This document shows positions 11,546 through 19,216 of a DNA stretch of 64,000 nt, piece after piece (the stretch's first letter is position 1; each line of letters opens with the position of its first letter). Below the pieces are notes generated by a model. The model did no database searches, was not told the DNA's origin, and saw only the letters and a list, made by a program, of their open reading frames with translations. The stretch lies in assembly GCA_963848475.1 (NCBI GenBank), contig CAWKDW010000021.1, positions 566,540 to 630,539 on the forward strand, written 5' to 3'. Position numbers and translations under genes: made by a program. Source of the stretch: Solirubrobacter sp963848475 (GTDB taxonomy: Bacteria; Actinomycetota; Thermoleophilia; Solirubrobacterales; Solirubrobacteraceae).

Positions 11546-12460
11546 ATGGCGATCAAGGTTTCCATGCACAACTGGATGCGGCCCGAGCCGATCGAGTCCA
11601 CGATCAAGCGGTTGGCGAGGCTCGGCTACGACGGGATCGAGATCTCCGGTGAGCCGCAGGGCTTCGACGTCGCGCACGTGCGCTCGCTGTTGGACGAGCA
11701 CGACCTCGAATGCTGGGGCGCCGTGACCCTGATGACCAATGGACGCGACCTCCTCCATGAGGACCCGTATGTCCGCCTGGGCAGCGTTCAGTACGTAAAG
11801 GACTGTCTTACCTTCGTCTCCGAACTGGACGGCAAGATCCTCACCGTCGTGCCATCGACGGTCGGCAAGGTCGTCCCGATGGGCTCGGCCTCCGACGAGT
11901 GGGGCTGGTGCGTCGAGGCGCTCAAGGAGTGCCAGGCTCACGCGGAGTCGGTCGGGGTGCGGATCGGGCTGGAGCCGCTCAACCGCTTCGAGACGTACTT
12001 CCTGAACCGCTGCGAGCAGGCGCTGGCGCTCGCCGACGCGGTCGGGGGCAACTGCGGCGTGGCGCTCGACGGGTTCCACATGAACATCGAGGAGTCCGAC
12101 CTGCTGGCCGCGATCCGCGCCGCCGGCGACCGGCTGGTGGACTTCCACGTCGCCGACAACGACCGGATGCCGCCTGGCCATGGCGCGCTGGACTGGGACG
12201 CGATCGTGGGTGAGCTGGTCGGGATCGGCTACGACGGACACATGACGGTCGAGTTCGTCGCCTCCGTCGATCGCAGCGCGATCTCCGACCGCACCGACAT
12301 CGGCGACGCGTCCGAGGCCGGTGGCGGCGTCGGGATGGAGAAGTTCCTGCGCGACCACAGCACCGGCGCGGTTCCCGAGGCCTACTACGACCGCTACGCG
12401 ATGCAGTCGATCGACCACCTGCGGACGGCGCTCGCCGCCAACGCGGCGTCGGCGGTATAG
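11546..12460 (+). CDS. Sugar phosphate isomerase/epimerase, TIM barrel (first of two)
   Basis: 304 residues from the ATG at 11546, preceded by GAGGAGAGAG. AP-endonuclease-2-type TIM barrel as in xylose isomerase-like epimerases: RLARLGYDGIEISGE, metal/acid Glu in IGLEPLNRFE, CGVALDGFHMNIEE, LVDFHVADNDRMPPGHG (metal His and Asp), and YDGHMTVEF with the second catalytic Glu. This is the pattern of D-tagatose/D-psicose 3-epimerases and of inositol-pathway epimerases. It follows the oxidase by 32 bases and precedes the Tm-1-like gene by 8. Substrate is unassigned; epimerisation or isomerisation of a keto-sugar or keto-acid is expected. Confidence 0.88.
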   Translation: MAIKVSMHNWMRPEPIESTIKRLARLGYDGIEISGEPQGFDVAHVRSLLDEHDLECWGAVTLMTNGRDLLHEDPYVRLGSVQYVKDCLTFVSELDGKILTVVPSTVGKVVPMGSASDEWGWCVEALKECQAHAESVGVRIGLEPLNRFETYFLNRCEQALALADAVGGNCGVALDGFHMNIEESDLLAAIRAAGDRLVDFHVADNDRMPPGHGALDWDAIVGELVGIGYDGHMTVEFVASVDRSAISDRTDIGDASEAGGGVGMEKFLRDHSTGAVPEAYYDRYAMQSIDHLRTALAANAASAV

Positions 12461-12468
12461 GCACACCC

Positions 12469-13704
12469 ATGCCGGCCGTCGCGCTGATCGGAACACTCGA
12501 CACCAAGGCCGACGAGATCGCCTACGTGCGCGAACGTCTGGACTCGCTCGGCGTCGACGCCGTGGTGATCGACTCGGGCATCCTCGGCCAGCCCGGCTTC
12601 GCCGCCGACGTCACCCGGCAGGAGGTCGCGCGCGCCGCCGGTCACGCGCTCGCCGACGTTCAGGCCGCCGGCTCGCGTGGGGCGGCCGTCGCGCTGATGC
12701 GCGAAGGCGTGCGCGATGTCGTCGTGCGCCTGTTCGCCGACGGCCGCGTGCACGGCGTGCTCTGCCTCGGCGGTGCCGAGGGTGGCCTGCTCGGGGCACC
12801 GGCGATGCAGGCGCTCCCCGTCGGCGTCCCGAAGCTGCTGGTCTCACCCTGCGCCTCCGGTCGGCGGCGCTTCGGCGACTTCGTGGGCGAGAGCGACGTC
12901 TGCGTGATGCATTCGGTGGTCGACATCCTCGGCCTCAACGGGATCTCGCGGCCGATCTTCGACAACGCGGCGGCGGCGATGGCGGGCATGGTCACCGACG
13001 CGGGCTCGGCCCTGGGCACGCTCGGCGAGCACTGCGTCGGGATCACGATGCTGGGCCAGACGACGCCCGGCGTGATGCGGCTGCGCGAGGCGCTCGCGCG
13101 TGCCGGCCACGAGCCCGTGATCTTCCACGCCAACGGCGTCGGCGGCCCGGCGATGGAGCATCTGTGCGAGGAGGGCGCGCTACAGGGCGTCGTCGACTAC
13201 ACGCTCTCCGAGTTGGCCAATTCGCTGATGAACGGCCTCCATACCCCGCCCGAACCGTCCGACCGGCTGCGCGTCGCGGGCCGGCTCGGGCTGCCCCAGG
13301 TCGTGGTCCCCGGCTGCGTCGACTTCTTCAACCAGGGTCCGATGGACACGGTGCCGGCGCGTTACGACGGCCGCAAGCGCTACTTCCACAACCCGGTCGC
13401 CACGCTCGTGCGGCTCGACCGCGACGAGGAGGCGCGGCTCGGCGAGCTGATCGCCGAGCGGCTCAACGAGTCCGTCGGGCCGGTCCGGGTCGTCGCCCCC
13501 ACGCGCGGCTTCTCGCTCGCCGACGCCGAGGGCGGGGACCTCTGGGATCCGGTCGCCGACGGCGCGTTCCTGGACGCACTGTCCGGCCACCTGCGCTCGG
13601 ACATCCCCTTCGAGGCCGTCGATGCCCACGTCGACGACCACGACTTCGCCGACATCGTCGCCGAGCGCTACCTGTCACTCGTCTCGGAGACGATCGATGT
13701 CTGA
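12469..13704 (+). CDS. Tm-1-like ATP-binding domain protein (UPF0261)
   Basis: 411 residues, the usual length of stand-alone UPF0261 proteins. Motifs: VALIGTLDTKADEIAYVRE at the N-terminus, LCLGGAEGGLLGAPAM, VVDILGLNGISR, GITMLGQTTPGVM, HANGVGGPAME, and GCVDFFNQGP near the end. The family includes the ATP-binding part of tomato Tm-1. Bacterial copies sit in catabolic gene sets, but their reaction is not established; many genomes pair them with a TIM-barrel signal-transduction protein, which is absent here. The stop overlaps the start of the creatininase-family gene by 8 bases, indicating tight coupling and a shared pathway. Confidence 0.9.
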   Translation: MPAVALIGTLDTKADEIAYVRERLDSLGVDAVVIDSGILGQPGFAADVTRQEVARAAGHALADVQAAGSRGAAVALMREGVRDVVVRLFADGRVHGVLCLGGAEGGLLGAPAMQALPVGVPKLLVSPCASGRRRFGDFVGESDVCVMHSVVDILGLNGISRPIFDNAAAAMAGMVTDAGSALGTLGEHCVGITMLGQTTPGVMRLREALARAGHEPVIFHANGVGGPAMEHLCEEGALQGVVDYTLSELANSLMNGLHTPPEPSDRLRVAGRLGLPQVVVPGCVDFFNQGPMDTVPARYDGRKRYFHNPVATLVRLDRDEEARLGELIAERLNESVGPVRVVAPTRGFSLADAEGGDLWDPVADGAFLDALSGHLRSDIPFEAVDAHVDDHDFADIVAERYLSLVSETIDV

Positions 13705-14626
13705 AGCCACCCCCGAGCATGAGCGTCAGCGAATGCTCGAAGCGAATCCGCGAAGCGATTCGCCGATGTCTGATCGGCCGTTTTCCAACTGCATCCTCGA
13801 CCTGGCGCCGCCCGACATCGCCTGGTTCCGCGAGCGCTCGGACATCATCCTGGTCCCGATCGGCTCCTGCGAGCAGCACGGCGCGCACCTGCCGATCGGC
13901 ACCGACACGATCACGGCGCTGGAGGTCTCGCGCCGGGCCGCCGCCAAGGCCGACGTGCCCTATGCGCCGCCGTTCTGGGCCGGCTACTCGCCGCAGCACA
14001 TGCGCGAGACCGAGTCCTCGGTCGGCACGATCACGCTGCGGGCGGAGACGCTCAACGCCGTCCTCTACGACATCCTGCGCTCGCTGATCCACCACGGGTG
14101 GAACAAGCTGATCCTGGTCAACGGGCACGGGTCCAACACGAAGGTGCTCGACCCGCTGCTGCGGAGGATCAAGTACGAGACCGGCGCGCTGGTGGCGCTC
14201 TACAAGCCCTACGCCGAGCGCTACATCGGGATTCTCGACGGGCTGCTGGAGAACCCGCCCGAGGAGACGCCGGGCTGGCACGCGTCGGAGCTCGAGACCT
14301 CGCAGGTGATGGCGCACGACGCGCGCATGGTGCATATGGACCGCGCCGCCGACGATCGCGCGCAGGCGCCCTCGTGGCTGCCGAAGTCGTTCCTGAAATC
14401 AGACGGCGCACCCGACGTCCAGTTCGAGGGCTACCAGTACTTCACGTTCCCGATGGACCACGGCGAGTTCTCGCGCACGGGCGTGATCGGCAACCCGATG
14501 CGGGCGACGGCCGAGAAGGGCGAGGAGGCGCTGGAGCGCTTCTCCGACCATCTCGCGCGGGCGATCGACGAGTTCCGCGACCTGAACGTGGACGTGCGCC
14601 GGCGAGCGTTCGAGGACCGCGTATGA
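13697..14626 (+). CDS. Creatininase-family amidohydrolase, possibly inositol-pathway (IolN-like)
   Basis: 309 residues. The creatininase metal signature is intact: PIGSCEQHGAHLPIGTDT (Glu59, His61, His64, Asp70), then LILVNGHGSN and GWHASELETS. An alternative ATG at 13766 would remove a 23-residue poorly conserved leader; the earlier start is kept because it overlaps the preceding stop. Members hydrolyse creatinine, formamides, and in Thermotoga and Paracoccus the ring of 3-dehydro-scyllo-inosose (IolN). With an Idh/MocA dehydrogenase and two epimerases in the same operon, an IolN-like ring-opening role is a reasonable inference. It ends in a 4-base ATGA overlap with the DeoR gene. Confidence 0.88.
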   Translation: MSEATPEHERQRMLEANPRSDSPMSDRPFSNCILDLAPPDIAWFRERSDIILVPIGSCEQHGAHLPIGTDTITALEVSRRAAAKADVPYAPPFWAGYSPQHMRETESSVGTITLRAETLNAVLYDILRSLIHHGWNKLILVNGHGSNTKVLDPLLRRIKYETGALVALYKPYAERYIGILDGLLENPPEETPGWHASELETSQVMAHDARMVHMDRAADDRAQAPSWLPKSFLKSDGAPDVQFEGYQYFTFPMDHGEFSRTGVIGNPMRATAEKGEEALERFSDHLARAIDEFRDLNVDVRRRAFEDRV

Positions 14627-15417
14627 GCACACAGCCGCCAGCGCTGCGCCGGGCCCAGATCCTCGAGCGCATCCTGCGTGACGGCGGCGTCTCGGTCGCT
14701 GATCTCGCGCGCGACCTGACGGTCTCCTCGATCACCGTTCACCGTGATCTCGAGCAGCTCTCCAGGGACGGGCTGGTCGAGCGGGTGCACGGCGGCGCGC
14801 GGTCGATGCCCGCCGCAGGGCCGCCGACCGCGATCCCGCCGACCGGCTGGGAACAGCGCGCAGCCGCCGGCCGCGGCGCGAAGGCCACGATCGCCGCGCA
14901 CGCCGCGCGCGAGGTGCGCTCGGGCTCGACGATCTTCCTGGACTCCTCGTCGAGCTGCCTCGCGCTGGCGCGCCAGCTCGTGAGCGAGCCGGCCACCGAG
15001 CTGACGCTGGTCACGAACTCCCCGGCGATCGCCTACGAGATCGTCGACGAGCGGATCCTGGTGATCGTCACGCCGGGTGAGCTCGACCAGCACATGCGGC
15101 TGCTCGCCGGGCGCTGGACCACGGACTTTCTCGCCGGGCTGAACTTCGAGCTGGCGTTCTGCTCGGCGGCCGGGCTCACGCTCGACGCCGGCCTGACGAC
15201 CTCCCGCCGGGCGCTGGCCGACGTGATCAACGTCGCCAGCTCCAACTCGGCGCGGACGATCGGTCTGATCGACTCGAACAAGTTCGGGCGGGCCTCGCTG
15301 CTGTCGATCGCGCCGGCCCAGGAGCTGGACGCGATCGTCACCGACGACTGCCTCGACTACGAGACGGCGCAGGAATTTCGGGCGGCCGGGGTGCGGCTCG
15401 AGATCGTAAAGACCTAG
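14623..15417 (+). CDS. DeoR/GlpR-family transcriptional regulator
   Basis: 264 residues. An N-terminal DeoR helix-turn-helix (about 8-60; VSVADLARDLTVSSITVHRD, LVERVHGGA) is followed by a sugar-phosphate-binding DeoR C-terminal domain (IFLDSSSSCLALARQL, LTLVTNSPAIA, GRASLLSIAP). Such proteins usually repress their own operon until a sugar phosphate binds. It starts in a 4-base overlap with the creatininase-family gene and lies in the middle of the operon, so it is probably the local regulator acting at the promoter near 10089. The next gene starts 13 bases later behind AGGAGGAG. Confidence 0.92.
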   Translation: MSTQPPALRRAQILERILRDGGVSVADLARDLTVSSITVHRDLEQLSRDGLVERVHGGARSMPAAGPPTAIPPTGWEQRAAAGRGAKATIAAHAAREVRSGSTIFLDSSSSCLALARQLVSEPATELTLVTNSPAIAYEIVDERILVIVTPGELDQHMRLLAGRWTTDFLAGLNFELAFCSAAGLTLDAGLTTSRRALADVINVASSNSARTIGLIDSNKFGRASLLSIAPAQELDAIVTDDCLDYETAQEFRAAGVRLEIVKT

Positions 15418-15430
15418 GAGGAGAAACCGG

Positions 15431-16435
15431 ATGGCACGACCCGTCACGTTGTTCACCGGCCAGTGGGCCGACCTCACGCTCGAGCAGCTGGCTGCCAAGT
15501 GTGGTGAGTGGGAGTTCGATGGCCTCGAGCTGGCCTGCTGGGGCGATCACTTCGACGTCGCGGAGGCGCTGTCCGATCCGTCCTACACCGCCGGGCGCCG
15601 CGAGATCCTCGAGCGCCACGGGCTCAACTGCTGGGCGATCGGCAACCACCTCGTGGGCCAGGCGGTCTGCGATCCGATCGACGGCCGCCATGCAGGTGTG
15701 CTGCCGCCGGAAGTATGGGGCGATGGAGACCCGGAAGGAGTGCGCCGGCGCGCCGCCGAGCGGATGAAGGACACCGCCCGCGCCGCCGCGCAACTGGGCG
15801 TCGAGGTCGTGACCGGATTCACCGGCTCCTCGATCTGGCACATGCTCTATTCGTTCCCGCCCAACGACTTCAGCGACATCGAGCGCGGCTACGAGGAGTT
15901 CGCCGAGCGCTGGAACCCGATCATCGACGTCTTCGACGCCGAGGGCGTGCGCTTCGCGCTCGAGGTCCACCCCACCGAGATCGCCTACGACTTCGTCACC
16001 ACGCGCCGCGCGCTCGACGCGATCGGGCATCGCGAGGGCTTCGGCATCAACTTCGATCCGTCGCACTTCGAGCACCAGTTCCTCGACAGCGCCGCGTTCA
16101 TCACCGAGTTCGCCGACCGCATCTATCACGTGCACGTCAAGGACTCGGCCAGGCAACTGGACGGGCGCTCGTCGATCCTCGGCGGGCATCTCCAGTTCGG
16201 AGAGGTCGGCCGCGGCTGGGATTTCGTCTCGCCCGGGCATGGCGACGTGGAGTTCGAGGCGATGTTCCGAGCGCTGAATCGGATCGGCTACCAGGGACCG
16301 TTGTCGGTGGAATGGGAGGACTCAGGGATGGATAGGGATTGGGGCGCACCGGACGCGCTCGCCTTCGTGCGGGCGACGGACTTCGCGCCGTCGACGCTGG
16401 CGTTCGACGCGGCGTTCGCGAGGGAGGGCTCGTGA
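15431..16435 (+). CDS. Sugar phosphate isomerase/epimerase, TIM barrel (second)
   Basis: 334 residues with a strong AGGAGGAGAAACC ribosome-binding region. TIM-barrel epimerase fold: WEFDGLELACWGDHFDVAEA, VRFALEVHPTEIAYDFVTT (catalytic Glu and a His), GINFDPSHFEHQFLD (Asp/His metal ligands), IYHVHVKDSARQL, and LSVEWEDSGMDR with the second acidic ligand. It is clearly different in sequence from the barrel at 11546, so two distinct steps are likely. Homologues next to Gfo/Idh/MocA dehydrogenases act in inositol and rare-sugar breakdown. It ends in a GTGA overlap with the following dehydrogenase. Confidence 0.88.
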   Translation: MARPVTLFTGQWADLTLEQLAAKCGEWEFDGLELACWGDHFDVAEALSDPSYTAGRREILERHGLNCWAIGNHLVGQAVCDPIDGRHAGVLPPEVWGDGDPEGVRRRAAERMKDTARAAAQLGVEVVTGFTGSSIWHMLYSFPPNDFSDIERGYEEFAERWNPIIDVFDAEGVRFALEVHPTEIAYDFVTTRRALDAIGHREGFGINFDPSHFEHQFLDSAAFITEFADRIYHVHVKDSARQLDGRSSILGGHLQFGEVGRGWDFVSPGHGDVEFEAMFRALNRIGYQGPLSVEWEDSGMDRDWGAPDALAFVRATDFAPSTLAFDAAFAREGS

Positions 16436-17616
16436 GTAAGTCTGTCGGCTTCGTGACGATGGGCGAGTCCACCGGAGGGGAGGACATCCCCACCATCGGG
16501 GTGGGCATGCTCGGGTACGGGTTCATGGGCAAGGCTCATTCGAACGCGTACAAGACGCTCGCCTATATGACCTGGCCGCCGCCGCTGATGCCACAGCTGG
16601 TGTCGATCGCGGGGCGCAACGCCGAGGCGGTCGCCGGCGCGGCGCACCGCTACGGCTTCGTCGACTCTGTCACCGACTGGCGCGAGCTGGTCTCCGATCC
16701 GCGCATCGGCGTGTTCGACAACTCCGGCCCGAACAACTTCCACGCCGAGCCGACGATCGCCGCCGCCCAGGCGGGCAAGCACGTGATCTGCGAGAAGCCG
16801 CTCGGCCGTGACGCCGACGAGGCCTACGACACGTGGCAGCAGGTCGCGGCGACCGGCGTGAAGGCGATGTGCGCCTTCAACTACCGCTTCGTGCCGGCCG
16901 TGCGGCTCGCGCAACAGATCATCGCCTCCGGTGAGCTCGGCGAGATCTTCCACTTCCGCGGGCGCTACCTGCAGGAATGGATCATCGACGCCGACTTCCC
17001 GATGGTCTGGCGCCTCGACAAGAGCGTCGCGGGCTCAGGCGCCCTCGGCGACCTCGGCGCCCACGTCATCGACCTGGCGCGCTACCTCGTCGGCGAGATC
17101 GCGTCCGTCAGCGCCTCCACGCGCACGTTCGTCAAGGAACGCGAAGGCGTCGAAGTCACCGTCGACGACGCCGTCGAGTCCGTGGTCGACTTCGCGAACG
17201 GGGCCGTCGGCACGATCGAAGCCTCCCGGTTCTGTTCGGGCCGCAAGAACGGGCTGCAATTCGAAATCAACGGGTCCAAGGGCTCGCTGAGCTTCGACAT
17301 CGAGCGGCTCAACGAACTGCAGGTGCACTTCTCGGGCTCAACCCCGGGCAAGCTCGAGCAGGGCTTCCGGACCGTGCTCGTCTCCGAGGCCGACCACCCC
17401 TTCTGGGAGCACTGGTGGCCCCAGGGGCACATGATCGGCTGGGAGCACACGTTCGTGCACGAGATCCATCACTTCCTCAGCGCGATCCGCGAAGACACGG
17501 ACATCGCCCCGCACGGCGCGACGTTCGAGGACGGCTACCGTGCGGCCGAGATCTGTGACGCGATGCTGCGGTCCGCCGAGGGCGGCTCCCGCGAGACCGT
17601 CACCTACCGGTCCTAA
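16432..17616 (+). CDS. Gfo/Idh/MocA-family NAD(P)-dependent sugar/polyol dehydrogenase
   Basis: 394 residues from the GTG at 16432, overlapping the previous stop by four bases. The Rossmann motif GVGMLGYGFMGKAHSNAY is preceded by a leader of about 25 residues that is long for the family. The catalytic region CEKPLGRDADEAYD contains the conserved EKP lysine, and GSGALGDLGAHVIDLARYL is the second family signature (Asp and His). Family members oxidise inositols, glucose or their derivatives at a ring hydroxyl. As last gene of the operon beside a creatininase-family hydrolase and epimerases it may be the inositol-type dehydrogenase that begins the pathway. A hairpin follows at 17631. Confidence 0.92.
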   Translation: MSKSVGFVTMGESTGGEDIPTIGVGMLGYGFMGKAHSNAYKTLAYMTWPPPLMPQLVSIAGRNAEAVAGAAHRYGFVDSVTDWRELVSDPRIGVFDNSGPNNFHAEPTIAAAQAGKHVICEKPLGRDADEAYDTWQQVAATGVKAMCAFNYRFVPAVRLAQQIIASGELGEIFHFRGRYLQEWIIDADFPMVWRLDKSVAGSGALGDLGAHVIDLARYLVGEIASVSASTRTFVKEREGVEVTVDDAVESVVDFANGAVGTIEASRFCSGRKNGLQFEINGSKGSLSFDIERLNELQVHFSGSTPGKLEQGFRTVLVSEADHPFWEHWWPQGHMIGWEHTFVHEIHHFLSAIREDTDIAPHGATFEDGYRAAEICDAMLRSAEGGSRETVTYRS

Positions 17617-17630
17617 GACCAATTGCCAAT

Positions 17631-17662
17631 GGGAAGCGGGCGCCGCTTGGCGCACGCTTCCC
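17631..17662 (+). terminator. Hairpin ending the sugar operon
   Basis: GGGAAGCG (17631-17638) pairs with CGCTTCCC (17655-17662); an inner GCGCC/GGCGC pair extends the stem around a GCTT loop. It lies 14 bases after the operon stop and ends two bases before the next start codon, so it might also affect initiation of that gene. Confidence 0.55.
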
Positions 17663-17664
17663 GT

Positions 17665-17994
17665 ATGACGAACGCGAGCGAGATCATCACCGGCGAGGTC
17701 ACGTCCTGGGCCGGCGTGACCGCCGGCACCGGCAGCCGCGGGGAGTGGTCCTTCAAGGCCGGTGCACGCGAGATCGGCCACCTCCACGGCGACCGCGTCG
17801 CCCACCTCGGCTTCCCCAAGGCGATCTGGCAGGAGCTCTACGACGCCGGCCGCATCGACTACCACTCCGCCTTCCCCGGCAAGAAGGGCTGGGGCGCGCG
17901 CTACATCGCGGACGACGACGATGTCCGCGACGTGATCGCGCTCCTGCGCCTGAACTACGACCGGGTCTCGACCACCCACGGCGTCCCCGCCTAG
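17665..17994 (+). CDS. DUF5519 (luciferase-domain) family small protein
   Basis: 109 residues. The pattern ITGEVTSWAGVTAG, FKAGAREIGHLHGDRVAHLG, KAIWQELYDAGRIDYH and VIALLRLNYDRVS matches the actinobacterial DUF5519 family, whose function is unknown. The ATG at 17665 is used; an upstream start would run through the hairpin. No ribosome-binding sequence is visible, so leaderless or hairpin-influenced translation is possible. The stop TAG shares one base with the GTG start of the following reductase (TAGTG), so the two genes are co-transcribed. Confidence 0.8.
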   Translation: MTNASEIITGEVTSWAGVTAGTGSRGEWSFKAGAREIGHLHGDRVAHLGFPKAIWQELYDAGRIDYHSAFPGKKGWGARYIADDDDVRDVIALLRLNYDRVSTTHGVPA

Positions 17995-18890
17995 TGCGCG
18001 CGGTCTGGCTGCGGGAGTTCGGGCCGCCCTCGGTGCTCGTCGCCGGCGAGGCGGCCGAGCCCGTCGCCGGGCCAGGGCAGGTGATCATCGAGGTCGAGTA
18101 CGCGAACATCACCTTCGTCGAGACGCAGTTCCGCGCGACCGGCAAGGGGCCGTTCTCCGCCACGCCGCTGCCGATGATCCCGGGCAACGGCGTCGGCGGG
18201 ACCGTCGGCTCGCGGCGCGTGATCGCTTCCACCGGCGGGTCGGGCGGCTATGCGGAGCGCGTCGCGGTGGAGGAGTCGGCCCTGTTCGACGTGCCCGACG
18301 ACATGCCACTCGATCACGCGGTCGCGCTGCTCGCCGACGGCCGCACGGCGACGATGCTGCTGCGCGCCGCCGCCGTCGTGCCTGGCGAGCGCGTGCTCGT
18401 CGAGGCCGCCGCCGGTGGCGTCGGGACCCAGCTCGTCCAGCTCGCCAAGGCCGCGGGAGCCGTGGTCGTCGCCGCCGCGAGCAGCGCGGCCAAGCTCTCG
18501 CTCGCGACCTCGCTCGGCGCCGACGAGGCCGTCGACTACACCCGAGAGGCCTGGGCCGTCGGCCCGTACGACGTCGTCTTCGACGGCGTCGGCGGCGACA
18601 TCGCCCGCGCCGCGTTCGCCCAACTCGCACCGGGCGGCCGGATGCTCAGCTACGGCCTCGCTTCAGGTTCCTGGGCGGGAGTCAGCCCCGAGGACGCAGC
18701 GGCCCGCGGCGTCACGCTCGTCCAGCCCGACCGCTCCCCGGCCGCACTGCGCGCATGCACGGAGAGCATCCTCGCCGCGGGCACCCGCGCGATCATCGGC
18801 CGGCGCTTCGGGCTCGAGCGCGCCGCCGACGCGCACGCCGCGATCGAATCCCGCGCAACGCTCGGCAAGACCCTCCTCGAAGTCGAGTGA
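17994..18890 (+). CDS. Zinc-less MDR alcohol dehydrogenase / quinone reductase
   Basis: 298 residues from the GTG at 17994. GroES-like N-terminus (MIPGNGVGGTVGSRRVIAST) and a Rossmann domain with VLVEAAAGGVGTQLVQLAKA are present. YDVVFDGVGG, PGGRMLSYGLASG and the late IIGRRFGLERAADAHAAIES complete the family pattern. The zinc ligand cysteines are absent, placing it with the quinone oxidoreductase-like NADPH-dependent reductases. It is translationally coupled to the DUF5519 gene. The substrate is not predictable. Confidence 0.9.
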   Translation: MRAVWLREFGPPSVLVAGEAAEPVAGPGQVIIEVEYANITFVETQFRATGKGPFSATPLPMIPGNGVGGTVGSRRVIASTGGSGGYAERVAVEESALFDVPDDMPLDHAVALLADGRTATMLLRAAAVVPGERVLVEAAAGGVGTQLVQLAKAAGAVVVAAASSAAKLSLATSLGADEAVDYTREAWAVGPYDVVFDGVGGDIARAAFAQLAPGGRMLSYGLASGSWAGVSPEDAAARGVTLVQPDRSPAALRACTESILAAGTRAIIGRRFGLERAADAHAAIESRATLGKTLLEVE

Positions 18891-18984
18891 GCGGCTACGC
18901 GCCACTTTCTGCTTGCGGCCAACCTTGCCGTGGGGGTGGAGGTCATACCCGCCGACCCCTCCCTCTCTCCCCAAGGAGTTCGCC

Positions 18985-19203
18985 GTGTTCAAGCGCATCG
19001 CCATCCTCACCGCCGTCGCCGCCGCCGCCGTCGTGCCCGCTGCCGCCCAGGCGAGCCAGCTGCCCCCGATCGGCCCGGTGAAGCCGTTGGAGGTCAAGTG
19101 GATCCTCGCTCCGGGCCAGACGACCGAGCAGTACCCGACGATGTACGGCTACGAAACCGTCGCCAACGACGATCTCACCTACCCCGGTCCGCGCGTCCCG
19201 TGA
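18985..19203 (+). CDS. Small secreted protein of unknown function
   Basis: 72 residues from the GTG at 18985, with CCAAGGAG six bases upstream. A textbook signal peptide (FKRIAILTAVAAAAVVPAAA, cleavage near AQA-SQ) leaves a mature peptide of about 48 residues rich in Pro and Tyr. It contains LEVKWILAPGQTTEQYP and ends DDLTYPGPRVP. I do not recognise the family. There are no cysteines. It is convergent with the M1 peptidase gene, whose stop lies 13 bases away. Confidence 0.65.
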   Translation: MFKRIAILTAVAAAAVVPAAAQASQLPPIGPVKPLEVKWILAPGQTTEQYPTMYGYETVANDDLTYPGPRVP

Positions 19204-19216
19204 ACCGCGCGCCGCG

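Noticed and set aside
13735..13765. Stem GCGAATC/GATTCGC near the creatininase-family start considered as terminator or attenuator
   Set aside because: It is short (7 bp), lies in the N-terminal coding part, and the genes on both sides overlap and are clearly co-transcribed.
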